Source: Betaproteobacteria bacterium (GTDB lineage: Bacteria > Pseudomonadota > Gammaproteobacteria > Burkholderiales > SG8-39). From it: DNA of 37,852 nucleotides. The stretch spans positions 1-37,852 of the forward strand of contig SHXF01000046.1 of assembly GCA_009693435.1 (NCBI GenBank), read 5' to 3'. Both the position numbers and the translations under genes were made by a program. Shown piece after piece: positions 25,487 to 33,268 of this stretch. The notes under the pieces were generated by a model that was not told where the DNA came from, ran no database searches, and was given only the letters and a program-made list of their open reading frames with translations. How positions within the stretch are numbered: position 1 is the first letter of the stretch; every line of letters begins with the position of its first letter.

Positions 25487-26245
25487 TCAGTGCTTGCGGA
25501 TCTCCGCCTTCCCGGTCTCGCAGGCGCGCCAGAAATTGGCCCAGTGGCGGGTGTACTCGTCTATGCACCAGAACATCTGCTGCTGCAGCTCGGCGCTCAG
25601 GCAGTTGTCGAGCACCACCTTGAACGCGGTATCGCTGTGGTCTTCGTCGCCGTCGATGTGCACGATCCACGATTCCTGGTCTTCGTCCTTCACGCCGTAA
25701 TGCGCGCGCAGGCCGTCGCTGATGTGGCGGCACATCTGCGGCGCGTGCGACTCGCTGGCGATGCCGGAATTGCCGAGCGCGATCACGATGGGCATCTCGC
25801 GCGCCACCTTGAAGCGATAGTCCACCATGTCGCGCAGCCACTGCGGGCGCTCGAAAGCCTCCACCTCAGCCTCGGTCCAGCCGGTGAAGCGCGTCGCGAA
25901 ATCCATGGCGAGCGCATCGTGGCCCTTGCTGCCGCAGCGCAGCTCGGTGTCCTCGTCGATCAAGGTGTCCATGATGGCGCGGCGGATGCGGCGGTCTTCG
26001 CAGCGCGCGTGGATGCTGGAGAGCACCTGCGGCGTCACCTTGGTGAAGTGATAGAACACCACCGCCAGAAAACCGATCTGCTCGCGCGTCGCGGTGCCGT
26101 TGGCGATCGCCTGCACGATGGGGAAGTTGGAATGCTCCTTGCCCTTCAGCCGGTTTTTCATGGCGTCGAGGAAGTCGTCGCGCGTCAGCGTGCGCGACTT
26201 GCCGGCGGATTGTGTTGAAGCGCTCTGCGTCTGGCTCAATGACAT
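25487..26245 (-). CDS. Heme-oxygenase-like diiron protein (TenA/PqqC/CADD superfamily)
   Basis: The 252-residue helical protein belongs to the TenA/PqqC-like superfamily. It shows a set of residues fitting a heme-oxygenase-like diiron oxidase (HDO): Glu101 and His109 ('TELRCGSKGH'), Glu165 ('IASESHAPQ'), and His196, Asp200, His203 ('VHIDGDEDH'). The H-x3-D-x2-H spacing equals that of the CADD/UndA type. By naive spacing it lacks the Lys used by CADD to make p-aminobenzoate. It is therefore probably an oxygen-activating enzyme, not a thiaminase, but the substrate is unknown. It starts just after a [2Fe-2S] ferredoxin gene with AGGAG upstream, so the ferredoxin may be its electron donor. Confidence 0.82.
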   Translation of the reverse strand: MSLSQTQSASTQSAGKSRTLTRDDFLDAMKNRLKGKEHSNFPIVQAIANGTATREQIGFLAVVFYHFTKVTPQVLSSIHARCEDRRIRRAIMDTLIDEDTELRCGSKGHDALAMDFATRFTGWTEAEVEAFERPQWLRDMVDYRFKVAREMPIVIALGNSGIASESHAPQMCRHISDGLRAHYGVKDEDQESWIVHIDGDEDHSDTAFKVVLDNCLSAELQQQMFWCIDEYTRHWANFWRACETGKAEIRKH

Positions 26246-26246
26246 G

Positions 26247-26621
26247 TCAATCTCCTGGTGGTTTTGCGAGGGTTCCGGATGGTGGTTCGGGTGTTCGGGA
26301 TGCCGCGGCCATGGAAGCGATCTCCCGCTCCAGGGTTGCGGCCAGCTCCGTCACGTCGGCGAGTTCGATTTTGTGAAACCAGCTGTTGGCCGGCGCAAGG
26401 CGCGCATTGGGCCCCTTGGCGCACAGGCCGAGGCAGGCGATGGTCTGCAGATCGATGTCGAGGCTGCGCGCGGCAATGGCCTGTTCCAGCGCGTCGCGGA
26501 TTGCGAGCGAGCCGCGCCGTCCGCAACTCTGGACGAACTCCTCCTTGCGCACGTTCACGCACACGGTGAGCGTCGGACGGCCGCAGTATCCATCGGGCCA
26601 GGCGCGGAGCACTGATTTCAC
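26247..26621 (-). CDS. (2Fe-2S) ferredoxin, thioredoxin-like
   Basis: A 124-residue protein starting at GTG 26621. The thioredoxin-like [2Fe-2S] pattern is 'LTVCVNVRKEEFVQSCGRRGS' in parts for the first two cysteines and 'IACLGLCAKGPNARLAP' for the second pair. The C-terminal 30 residues are Pro/Ala-rich. Its stop lies one base before the ATG of the downstream diiron protein gene, so the two are translationally linked. It is 74 bp downstream of an isochorismatase-type gene on the same strand. The obvious guess is that it passes electrons to the diiron enzyme. Confidence 0.87.
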   Translation of the reverse strand: MKSVLRAWPDGYCGRPTLTVCVNVRKEEFVQSCGRRGSLAIRDALEQAIAARSLDIDLQTIACLGLCAKGPNARLAPANSWFHKIELADVTELAATLEREIASMAAASRTPEPPSGTLAKPPGD

Positions 26622-26695
26622 CGGGCTGCCCTCACTGTGGCGTCTTCATCGCGTTGCTTTCATCCGGTGCCCTTCCCCGAAGCAGCCACCATCCT

Positions 26696-27382
26696 TCAAG
26701 CAGGCTCTTTCGTCGCCACGAACAGGCTCTGCATTTCGGCCACACTCATCACGTCGCCGAAGAAGAGCATGAAATTGGCAAGTGTTTGCACGTGGACTTC
26801 CTCGGTCATGGTGGCGTTACCATCCGCAAGCATGACCGTCTTGAAATTGAGCATCATGGCGTCGCGCGCGGTGGATTCGCAGCAGACATTGGTGGCGGTG
26901 CCGGCGATGAGCACGGTGTCGATGCCGCGACGGCGCAACTCCTGATCCAGGTTCGACGATCCCTGAATGAAGGCGCTGTAGCGGCGCTTGACGATGCGCA
27001 GGTCTTGCGGCATCGGCTGCATCTCGTGCCACAGCGCGAAACCTTCGGAGCCCTCGGCGAGTTCGATCAGCCTGCGCTTGCTGCGCTCGGGACTGTACAA
27101 GTGATGGTGCAGCCAGCTCCAGTCGGAGTCGGCCCCATCGGACGCGGTCTGGATCCACACCACGGTACCGCCGTGCTTGCGGGTGCTTCTCGCCGCGGAG
27201 TTGATCGCCTGCACGATGCCGCGGGCCGCGGGAATCTCCGCCTGGAATCCGGGTTTCACGAAATAGTTCTGCATGTCCACCACCACCAGCGCGCACCGCT
27301 CGCCGGCGAGCTCGGTCAATGTGTGCAAGCGGCCTTGCCGCGCCAGAACGCCGTCAATTACCGATTGCGGAATGCCATACAT
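26696..27382 (-). CDS. Isochorismatase-family cysteine hydrolase
   Basis: I start at the ATG at 27382 ('MYGIPQSVIDGVLARQG'); the frame is open further upstream but that part is not family-like. The 228-residue protein has the catalytic triad: Asp36 in 'LVVVDMQNYF', Lys132 in 'RIVKRRYSAF', and a nucleophilic cysteine at 167 in 'GTATNVCCESTARDAM'. That last block is close to RutB and N-carbamoyl amidohydrolase types, so an amide or carbamoyl group is a likely target. The gene is divergent from an ABC importer operon over a 155-bp gap, and upstream of the ferredoxin and diiron protein genes. Confidence 0.92.
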   Translation of the reverse strand: MYGIPQSVIDGVLARQGRLHTLTELAGERCALVVVDMQNYFVKPGFQAEIPAARGIVQAINSAARSTRKHGGTVVWIQTASDGADSDWSWLHHHLYSPERSKRRLIELAEGSEGFALWHEMQPMPQDLRIVKRRYSAFIQGSSNLDQELRRRGIDTVLIAGTATNVCCESTARDAMMLNFKTVMLADGNATMTEEVHVQTLANFMLFFGDVMSVAEMQSLFVATKEPA

Positions 27383-27537
27383 GACTTTTGCCTTGCCGGA
27401 TGGGTGATTCCAAATAGTGCCACAATGAGCCGTCGCAGGCCATTGTCGCCGAGCGATGCGGCGATCCCCGATGTGGGGGATGCTTGCCCCTGCCGCTGGC
27501 CGAAAGACAGGCCGGAAAATTATTGAGGAGATGCGCA

Positions 27538-28533
27538 ATGTCAACAACACAAGCTCGTCGTCTGGCGGTCGTGGCCGTGGCAGTATTCTGCGGATTGCTG
27601 TCCACGGGCATCCAGGCTCAAACCAAAGTTCGTTTTGCCGAAGTGGCGCACTCGCTGCTGTTTGCGCCGGTGTATGTGGCTTTCGCCAAGGGCTATTTCA
27701 AGGACGCCGGGCTGGATGTCTCCAGCACCACCATTCCGGGCGGGGACAAGACCATGGCGGCGCTGCTGTCGAACAGCGCCGACGTCGGGCTGATGGGGCC
27801 CGAAGCCGCGATGTATGTCTGGAACAGCGAATCGTCGACCAAAGCAAAGATCTTCGCCGGACTCACCACCACCGACGGATTCATCCTGATGTCACGCCAG
27901 AAAATCGGCAAGTTCGACTGGAAAATGCTGAAAGACAAGGAGGTGCTCGCCTTCCGTCCCGGCAGTTCGCCGCTGCTTTTTCTGGAGTCGGCGATGCGCA
28001 GGCACGGCGTGGATCCCCGCAAGGACGTGAAGCTCGCCAATAACATCCCCTATCCGGCAAGAGTCGGCGCGTGGCTGGCGGGCCAGCAGCCGTTCGGCAT
28101 ATTCGACGAGCCGGCGGCTTCGCAACTCGAAAAGGACGGCAAGGCATTCCCTCTGGCATCGATCGGCAGGGAAGTGGGGGCTGCCGACTACAGCGTCTTC
28201 ATGGCGACAGACAGGTACATCAAGGAACAACCGGTCGTCATCCAGTCCTGGACGAATGCGGTGTCGAAGGCGATGAAATGGACCGAGGCCGCGCAGACCG
28301 CCGAGCTGGTGAAAATTCTTGCGGAATTTTTCCCCGGCATCGACGCCCAGATTCTCGGTGCAGCCGTGGAACGCTACCGGGGAATCAGGATATGGAAGAG
28401 TTCCCCTTTGATCGAGCCCGGACCCATGCGGAAATTCGAAGATACCCTGGTCGAAGGGGGCGTGCTCGAAAACACCAAGCGGGTGAAGTTCGAAAACGTG
28501 GTGATCACGGACTTCGCCCGGAATGCAAGGTGA
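27538..28533 (+). CDS. NMT1/TauA-type ABC transporter substrate-binding protein
   Basis: A 331-residue periplasmic receptor of the NitT/TauT/SsuA (NMT1/THI5-like) group. The ATG at 27538 follows 'ttgaggag' and gives a signal peptide to about residue 27 ('GLLSTGIQAQ'). 'FAPVYVAFAKGYFKDAGLDV' and 'NSADVGLMGPEAAMYVWNS' are the family ligand-lobe motifs. The ligand may be a sulfonate, a nitrate-like ion, a pyrimidine or another small compound. It is the first gene of a three-gene importer and divergent from the hydrolase-ferredoxin-diiron operon, so the substrate of those enzymes is a good candidate. Confidence 0.92.
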   Translation: MSTTQARRLAVVAVAVFCGLLSTGIQAQTKVRFAEVAHSLLFAPVYVAFAKGYFKDAGLDVSSTTIPGGDKTMAALLSNSADVGLMGPEAAMYVWNSESSTKAKIFAGLTTTDGFILMSRQKIGKFDWKMLKDKEVLAFRPGSSPLLFLESAMRRHGVDPRKDVKLANNIPYPARVGAWLAGQQPFGIFDEPAASQLEKDGKAFPLASIGREVGAADYSVFMATDRYIKEQPVVIQSWTNAVSKAMKWTEAAQTAELVKILAEFFPGIDAQILGAAVERYRGIRIWKSSPLIEPGPMRKFEDTLVEGGVLENTKRVKFENVVITDFARNAR

Positions 28534-29347
28534 GGGGACAGTGCCCGCCGGGTCTGGCGCGGCCGCTTCGGCGCCGAAGGTAGAACTGCGCGGCGTCAAT
28601 CTTCGATACTTCAGCGCGGCGGGGGAGACGGAAGCGCTTTCCGGCATCTCGCTCGGCGTTCAACCGGGCGAGTTCGTCGGCATCATCGGCCAGAGCGGCT
28701 GCGGCAAAAGCACGCTGCTCTCGCTGATATCGGGCATTCTGAAACCGACTGGCGGAGAAGTGCTGATCGACGGTCGCCCGGTCACGCAGCCGGGTCCGGC
28801 GGTCGGCTACATGCTGCAACAGGACTTCCTGTTCGAATGGCGCACTATCCTGGAGAACGCGATTCTCGGCGCCGAGATCCAGAATGCGGACATCGGCATG
28901 GCGCGGGATCGGGCGACGCAATTGCTCACCCGCTACGGTCTGGGCATGTTCCTCAATCACCTGCCCCGGGAGCTCTCCGGTGGCATGCGCCAGCGCGTGG
29001 CGCTGGCGCGCACGTTGTGCACCAATCCCGACGTGGTGCTGCTGGATGAACCGTTTTCCGCCCTGGATTCGCAAACACGGATAGCGCTGGCCGACGAAAT
29101 TTCCGACATTCTCCGCCGCGAAGGCAAGACAGTGGTGCTGGTGACACACGATATCGGCGAGGCGGTCAGCATGAGCGATCGTGTGATCGTGCTGTCGCGC
29201 CGGCCGGGCCGGGTGAAATCGGAGCATGCGATCCGGTTCTCCGGCGGCGGCGCCCGGCCCACGCCGTTCAAGGCGCGCAGCACGCCCGAGTTCAACGCAT
29301 ACTTCAACCGCCTGTGGCAGGAACTCGAAGTGCATGTCGAAGGTTGA
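28523..29347 (+). CDS. NitT/TauT-type ABC transporter ATP-binding protein
   Basis: A 274-residue ATPase. Walker A is 'IIGQSGCGKSTLLSLISG', the Q-loop 'YMLQQDFLFEWRTILENA', the signature 'ELSGGMRQRVALARTL', Walker B 'VVLLDEPFSALDS', and the H-loop 'LVTHDIGEAVSMSDRV'. It overlaps the receptor gene by 11 bp and the permease gene by 14 bp, so the three are one operon. The ATG at 28523 is used; a GTG 18 bases later would be an alternative. The last 35 residues are a short polar extension. Confidence 0.95.
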   Translation: MQGEGTVPAGSGAAASAPKVELRGVNLRYFSAAGETEALSGISLGVQPGEFVGIIGQSGCGKSTLLSLISGILKPTGGEVLIDGRPVTQPGPAVGYMLQQDFLFEWRTILENAILGAEIQNADIGMARDRATQLLTRYGLGMFLNHLPRELSGGMRQRVALARTLCTNPDVVLLDEPFSALDSQTRIALADEISDILRREGKTVVLVTHDIGEAVSMSDRVIVLSRRPGRVKSEHAIRFSGGGARPTPFKARSTPEFNAYFNRLWQELEVHVEG

Positions 29348-30164
29348 ATCCGGTGTTTCCGGCGCGCCCAGTCCCGCGTACGCCGACTACCTCAAGCGCG
29401 AGCGCCGCTCGCGCTTTGCGGTGCGCGGCTCCCAAGCCGCATTGCTGGTGGTGTTCCTGATTTTATGGGAGGTGCTGCCCAGGGCGCAGATCATCAATCC
29501 GCTTTTCACCAGCTACCCGTCGGCGCTGATTCCGACCTTTATCGAGCTGCTCAAGGAGACCCCGCAACAACAAAGCATTCTGGCGCACGCCTGGTCGACG
29601 ACTTTCGCCACGGTCATAGGATTTACCCTGGCGATGGCGCTGGGAACGCTGGCCGCCGCGGCGTTATGGTACTGGCAGACTCTGTACCGCATCCTCGACC
29701 CCTACCTCGTAGTGGCGAACGCGATGCCGAAAACCGCGTTCGTGCCGATTTTCTACATCTGGCTCGGCGCGTCCCTGTCGATTTACGGGATGTCGCTCGC
29801 GATCTCGTTGTTCATCACCATCCTCATCCTGTACAACGGTTTCCAGGAAGTGGATCCGAACAAGATCAAGCTGGCGCGAACCTTCGGCGCCAGCCGCGCG
29901 CAGATTTTTCGCAAAGTGATTTTTCCGGGCAGTGTTCCCACCATGTTCGCCGCGCTCAAGGTCAATGTCGGACTGTCGCTGGTCGGGGTGGTGGTTGGTG
30001 AACTGCAGTCCGCCAGCGTGGGACTCGGGTATCTCATCCAGTACGGCAGTCAGGTCTTCAAGCTCAACATCGTCATGACCGCGATTGCGATACTCGCGCT
30101 GCTGTCCGTGCTGCTGTACGCAATGATCTATTTCCTGGAGGCAATCGTCGCGAGGCGCCGCTAG
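29334..30164 (+). CDS. NitT/TauT-type ABC transporter permease
   Basis: A 276-residue inner-membrane permease with about six helices. The EAA loop is 'EVDPNKIKLARTFGASRAQIFRKVIFPGSVPTMFAALK' in parts, with the central A-x-x-x-G-A pattern for contact with the ATPase. 'AMPKTAFVPIFYIWLGAS' is another family block. The start is ATG 29334, within the ATPase 3' end. Its stop shares the tetramer CTAG (30161-30164) with the stop of the convergent Bug gene, so the two 3' ends overlap by 4 bp. Confidence 0.94.
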   Translation: MSKVESGVSGAPSPAYADYLKRERRSRFAVRGSQAALLVVFLILWEVLPRAQIINPLFTSYPSALIPTFIELLKETPQQQSILAHAWSTTFATVIGFTLAMALGTLAAAALWYWQTLYRILDPYLVVANAMPKTAFVPIFYIWLGASLSIYGMSLAISLFITILILYNGFQEVDPNKIKLARTFGASRAQIFRKVIFPGSVPTMFAALKVNVGLSLVGVVVGELQSASVGLGYLIQYGSQVFKLNIVMTAIAILALLSVLLYAMIYFLEAIVARRR

Positions 30165-31147
30165 TCGATTTTGGCGCCGGACGCCTGTATTGCCTTGCCC
30201 CACTTCGCCACCTCGCCCTGCAGGAAGGCGCGGAATTCATCGGGCGTGGTGCTGACCGACTCCGCGCCCATGGCAAGCATCGCCTGTCGATAACCCGGAT
30301 CGCGCGCCGCCTTCACCAGTTCCGCCTGCAACCGTTCGATGATGGCCCGCGGCGTTGTTGCCGGTGCAAACAGGCCCGTCCAGCTATCCACCTGGTATCC
30401 CGGGACACCGGCTTCCATCATCGTCGGCAGATCGGGAAAGGACGGCCAGCGTGCCGCGCCGGTGACGGCGAGCGCGCGCAGCTTGCCCGACTTGATCATC
30501 GAAATCGCGTTGGCCGGCGTCTCTATCATCATCGAGACATTGCCCGCCAGCAGGTCCGGCAGCGCCGCGCCCCCGCCCTTGTAAGGCACGTGCACCAGCT
30601 GGATGCCGGCGATGCTCTTCAACAGCTCACCTGCCAGATGCGATACCGAACCGTTGCCGGCCGAGGCAAAGGTGAGCTTGCCCGGATTGGCTTTGGCGTA
30701 GCCGATCAGCTCCTGCACGGAATTGATGGGCAATGCGCTGTTGACCACCACCACGTTGGGATGCTGGTGCAGCATCGAGATCGGCGCGAGGTCTTTAACC
30801 GGATCGAAAGGCAAGTTCCTGAACAGCGCCGGCGAAATGCCGTTGGTGCCAATGGTGCCGAACAACAGCGTGTAGCCGTCCCCGGCGGATTTGGCCACCC
30901 CTTCCAAGGCGATGTTGCCGCCGGCGCCGGGCCGGTTCTCCACCACGAACTGCGCCCCCATCTGTTCGGCTAGCTGCTTGCCCACGGTGCGCGCCATGAC
31001 GTCCGACGAACCGCCGGCTGCGAAGGGGACGATGATGCGGGCGGGTTTGGCGGGATAGGCCTGGGCGGTGGCGTGCGGGGCGAACGCCGCGGCGCACAAC
31101 GCAACGCCGATCGAAGCTGCGCGTGAAAGCAAGAGTGCCGTTCGCAT
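30161..31147 (-). CDS. Bug-family periplasmic substrate-binding protein (TctC-like)
   Basis: A 328-residue Bug receptor starting at ATG 31147 (GGAG six bases upstream), with signal peptide about residues 1-29 ('FAPHATAQA'). The mature part starts 'YPAKPARIIVPFAAGGSSDVMAR', which is the classical PF-AGG ligand loop. 'GAGGNIALEGVAKSAGDGYTLLFG' in parts, and 'VHVPYKGGGAALPDLLAGNV' follow. It is convergent with the ABC permease gene, with overlapping stops. No TctA or TctB gene is near. Ligand unknown. Confidence 0.93.
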   Translation of the reverse strand: MRTALLLSRAASIGVALCAAAFAPHATAQAYPAKPARIIVPFAAGGSSDVMARTVGKQLAEQMGAQFVVENRPGAGGNIALEGVAKSAGDGYTLLFGTIGTNGISPALFRNLPFDPVKDLAPISMLHQHPNVVVVNSALPINSVQELIGYAKANPGKLTFASAGNGSVSHLAGELLKSIAGIQLVHVPYKGGGAALPDLLAGNVSMMIETPANAISMIKSGKLRALAVTGAARWPSFPDLPTMMEAGVPGYQVDSWTGLFAPATTPRAIIERLQAELVKAARDPGYRQAMLAMGAESVSTTPDEFRAFLQGEVAKWGKAIQASGAKID

Positions 31148-31323
31148 GATTTCTCCGGACAGGGACTGCGGCACAATCGCCACAGCAGCGGACATTTTCC
31201 TTCAAACCCCGGCACCCGGCTGGACATTCGACGGTCCCCAATGGCAATGGCGGGGCGCGCACTCAAATGCCGGGGAATGGTACGATGACTCCGAATAGAG
31301 CTTACGCGGCTAATGTGTCCATT

Positions 31324-31662
31324 ATGTTGAGCCAAACTACTGCGCTTCCGGTTGCAGAGGAACAAATCAGGGAAATCGCGCAGAGAATTGGCCGCGAGTT
31401 TCAACCGCGCGGGATCATCCTGTTCGGTTCCTACGCCAGGGGCGAACAAACAGCCGATTCGGACATCGATCTGCTCGTGATCTTCCCGCATCCGGTTGAC
31501 AAGGCCGCCGAGGCAGTGAAAATCAGGCGTGTGATCGGTCGCGTCAACACCGGCGTCGACGTTGTTGTCAGTTCGGCGAAGGAGCTTGCCGAATGGGAAG
31601 GTGTCAAGGGCACTCTGTACTTTTACGCGCGGAGGGAGGGCCGGCTCCTTTATGGCCACTAG
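31324..31662 (+). CDS. MNT-type minimal nucleotidyltransferase (HEPN/MNT antitoxin-like)
   Basis: A 112-residue minimal nucleotidyltransferase. The catalytic pattern is 'LFGSYARGEQTADSDIDLLV': Ser36 of G-S and the Asp47 and Asp49 pair. This is the MNT (MntA) class, which usually pairs with a HEPN RNase gene; the MntA antitoxin AMPylates the HEPN toxin. I start at ATG 31324; upstream in-frame ATGs at 31267 and 31285 lack a good ribosome site. The next gene begins within its 3' end (ATG 31652) as a HEPN should, but only a fragment of HEPN is left, so this antitoxin is probably orphaned. Confidence 0.88.
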   Translation: MLSQTTALPVAEEQIREIAQRIGREFQPRGIILFGSYARGEQTADSDIDLLVIFPHPVDKAAEAVKIRRVIGRVNTGVDVVVSSAKELAEWEGVKGTLYFYARREGRLLYGH

Positions 31663-31840
31663 CCTGGATTTTGCCGCCGAGTTGATCGCTGCTGGGGACC
31701 GGGATCTTGTGGTGGTCAGAATCGGTGTCGAGATTCAGGATATTCCTATCGAAACGCTGAACAAGCAGAATTGGGCTTCCAGGTTCACTGCATGCGTCCG
31801 TCCGCGGCGGGTCTTGGACTCGAATATCGAGGCGAATCAG
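31652..31840 (+). pseudogene. HEPN-domain toxin remnant (5' end only)
   Basis: The frame starts with an ATG overlapping the MNT gene by 11 bp, as in normal MNT-HEPN operons. It reads 'MATSLDFAAELIAAGDRDL', then 'VVVRIGVEIQDIPIETL', which fits the first helix and following loop of HEPN proteins. After about 35 codons the similarity ends; the neighbouring frame shows a short 'ELGFQ' that may be a trace of the next helix. The expected RxxxxH active site is missing. The frame stays open into the YajD-type gene, so a fusion of 190 residues is formally encoded. Confidence 0.6.
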
Positions 31841-32224
31841 ATGTCACAGAAGAAATCATTCGAGGTCGGCGGCAACCGGAGCCCGATCGTGGCCGAGGCG
31901 CATCGCCAGCAGGCGCTGCGCGAGCAGACCTACCGTGAACAGGCGCTCAAGCTCTATCCCTGGGTCTGCGGGCGGTGCGCGCGCGAATTCGGCGGCAAGA
32001 CGCTGCGCGAACTCACGGTCCATCACAAGGACCACAACCACGACAATAATCCCGCCGACGGCAGCAACTGGGAGCTGTTGTGCCTCTATTGCCATGACAA
32101 CGAGCACGCGCGACAGCAGGTTGCCGATGCTTACGGCACGACGGCGCGCGGGGGGCAGCCGGAACTCCCGTCGACGTACAAACCGTTTGCCGCCCTGCAG
32201 GACTTGTTGAAGCGCAGGACCTAG
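31841..32224 (+). CDS. YajD-type HNH nuclease
   Basis: A 127-residue HNH protein of the YajD family. Zinc-binding pairs are Cys43-x2-Cys46 ('WVCGRCAREF') and Cys81-x2-Cys84 ('LLCLYCHDNEHA'), framing the HNH core 'LTVHHKDHNHDNNPADGSNW' (His61, His62, Asn69 region). The start ATG 31841 gives the normal family N-terminus ('MSQKKSFEVGGNRSPIV...'). The true substrate of YajD is unknown. It lies directly downstream of the HEPN remnant and in frame with it, possibly after a deletion. Confidence 0.9.
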   Translation: MSQKKSFEVGGNRSPIVAEAHRQQALREQTYREQALKLYPWVCGRCAREFGGKTLRELTVHHKDHNHDNNPADGSNWELLCLYCHDNEHARQQVADAYGTTARGGQPELPSTYKPFAALQDLLKRRT

Positions 32225-32375
32225 CCGACCAGGACAGGGGCGCCGTCGACACGCGCCTGCGATTACGTGCGGCCCCGACAGGCTCGGCCCGAACGGCGTC
32301 GTGCATTTTGAAAAGATCCATAACCGGAACTGGCCGCTGGCGTTCCTTCGGCCGATGGCACCGGAATATTCCGAT

Positions 32376-32786
32376 TCAGCGCTTGAGCCAGTTCTCCATG
32401 CGCAAACCGGGAACGCGCCGGAATTCCCGGGTGTTATCTGTCACCAGCAGGGCGTCGTCGGCCAGCACCTGCGCCGCTATCCACAGGTCGGTTGCCCCGA
32501 TTGGACTGCCTTTGGCCTCGAGATCGGCTCGCAGGATGGCATAACATTCCAGAGCCGCCGCGTTGAGGGGAACTATGCCACCGGCCATGGCGAAAAGTCG
32601 CTCCAGGCGTGCTCGAAGTGCGTCGGCCGGCCGGCCTGAGCGGATGTACCTTTGCAGGCCAAAACGCAATTCCGCGGCCACCATGTAGGGAATCTGCACA
32701 CGATCGCCATGTTGCAGCAACCTGGCCGCGACACGGCGGTCGTCCCGCATTGCGGCGGCGCAGATGTTGGTATCGAGCAGAATCAC
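32376..32786 (-). CDS. vapC: Type II toxin VapC (PIN-domain RNase)
   Basis: A 136-residue PIN protein. The acidic active-site residues are Asp5 ('MILLDTNICA'), Glu39 ('VAAELRFG'), and the Asp of 'IGATDLWIAAQ' and 'LVTDNTREF'. VapC toxins cleave tRNA or rRNA. It overlaps the upstream vapB-like gene by 4 bp (ATGA), so translation is coupled. 'RRVPGLRMENWL' is a typical VapC C-terminus. Confidence 0.93.
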   Translation of the reverse strand: MILLDTNICAAAMRDDRRVAARLLQHGDRVQIPYMVAAELRFGLQRYIRSGRPADALRARLERLFAMAGGIVPLNAAALECYAILRADLEAKGSPIGATDLWIAAQVLADDALLVTDNTREFRRVPGLRMENWLKR

Positions 32787-33076
32787 CGCTGGCGGGTTGA
32801 TTTGCGCCCTACCGTCGGAGCGCGAACCATCCCCAGTTTCACGGCACGCGGAGCTTCCTTGTCGCGCAACTGCGCCGTGGTGTAGCCGAATTCAACACCG
32901 GGTTCAGCGAAAAACAGATCCCATCGACCCCGTAACGCCGAGATAAAAAGCCCTCCCTCGCGCCGTTCGATGGTGACTTCGCCTTCGGGCAGATCGAAGT
33001 CGCGTGGAATTCGAACTGCGCGGCTGTTGCCTGCCCGAAACACGCGCGTCCGCACTGGCTTGCCCAAGGATTCCAT
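32783..33076 (-). CDS. vapB: Type II antitoxin VapB (AbrB/SpoVT-like fold)
   Basis: A 97-residue antitoxin. The N-terminal 'RTRVFRAGNSRAVRIPRDFDL' (in parts) is the swapped-hairpin AbrB DNA-binding fold with the GNSxAVRIP motif. The C-terminal half is a toxin-binding tail. It is the first gene of the vapBC pair. An imperfect palindrome lies 20 bp upstream and may be its operator. Confidence 0.92.
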   Translation of the reverse strand: MESLGKPVRTRVFRAGNSRAVRIPRDFDLPEGEVTIERREGGLFISALRGRWDLFFAEPGVEFGYTTAQLRDKEAPRAVKLGMVRAPTVGRKSTRQR

Positions 33077-33095
33077 AACGATTACCCCAACAACG

Positions 33096-33118
33096 CGTAA
33101 TCACATTATGTTATCACG
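33096..33118. promoter_or_regulatory. Imperfect palindrome upstream of vapB, likely operator
   Basis: CGTAATCAC and GTTATCACG (seven of nine pairs match) surround ATTAT, 20 bp before the vapB start in AT-rich DNA. Such sites are commonly bound by the VapBC complex to repress its own transcription. Confidence 0.55.
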
Positions 33119-33268
33119 TAGATGCTGAACGGGCATCTCCCGCCGACACTCCCGCCGAAGGGCGGAAGCTCCAGCATCAGTCAGCGCGCGCGCTTGCCGC
33201 TTTCACGATTTGACCGTGCCAGTTTCAGTTTTGCCGCAGGGCGCCGGGACGTGTCAAAGTGCTGCACG

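Noticed and set aside
25487..26245. Calling the TenA-like protein a thiaminase II
   Set aside because: It has the six HDO-type iron ligands and no evidence for the active-site Cys environment; neighbours are not thiamine genes.
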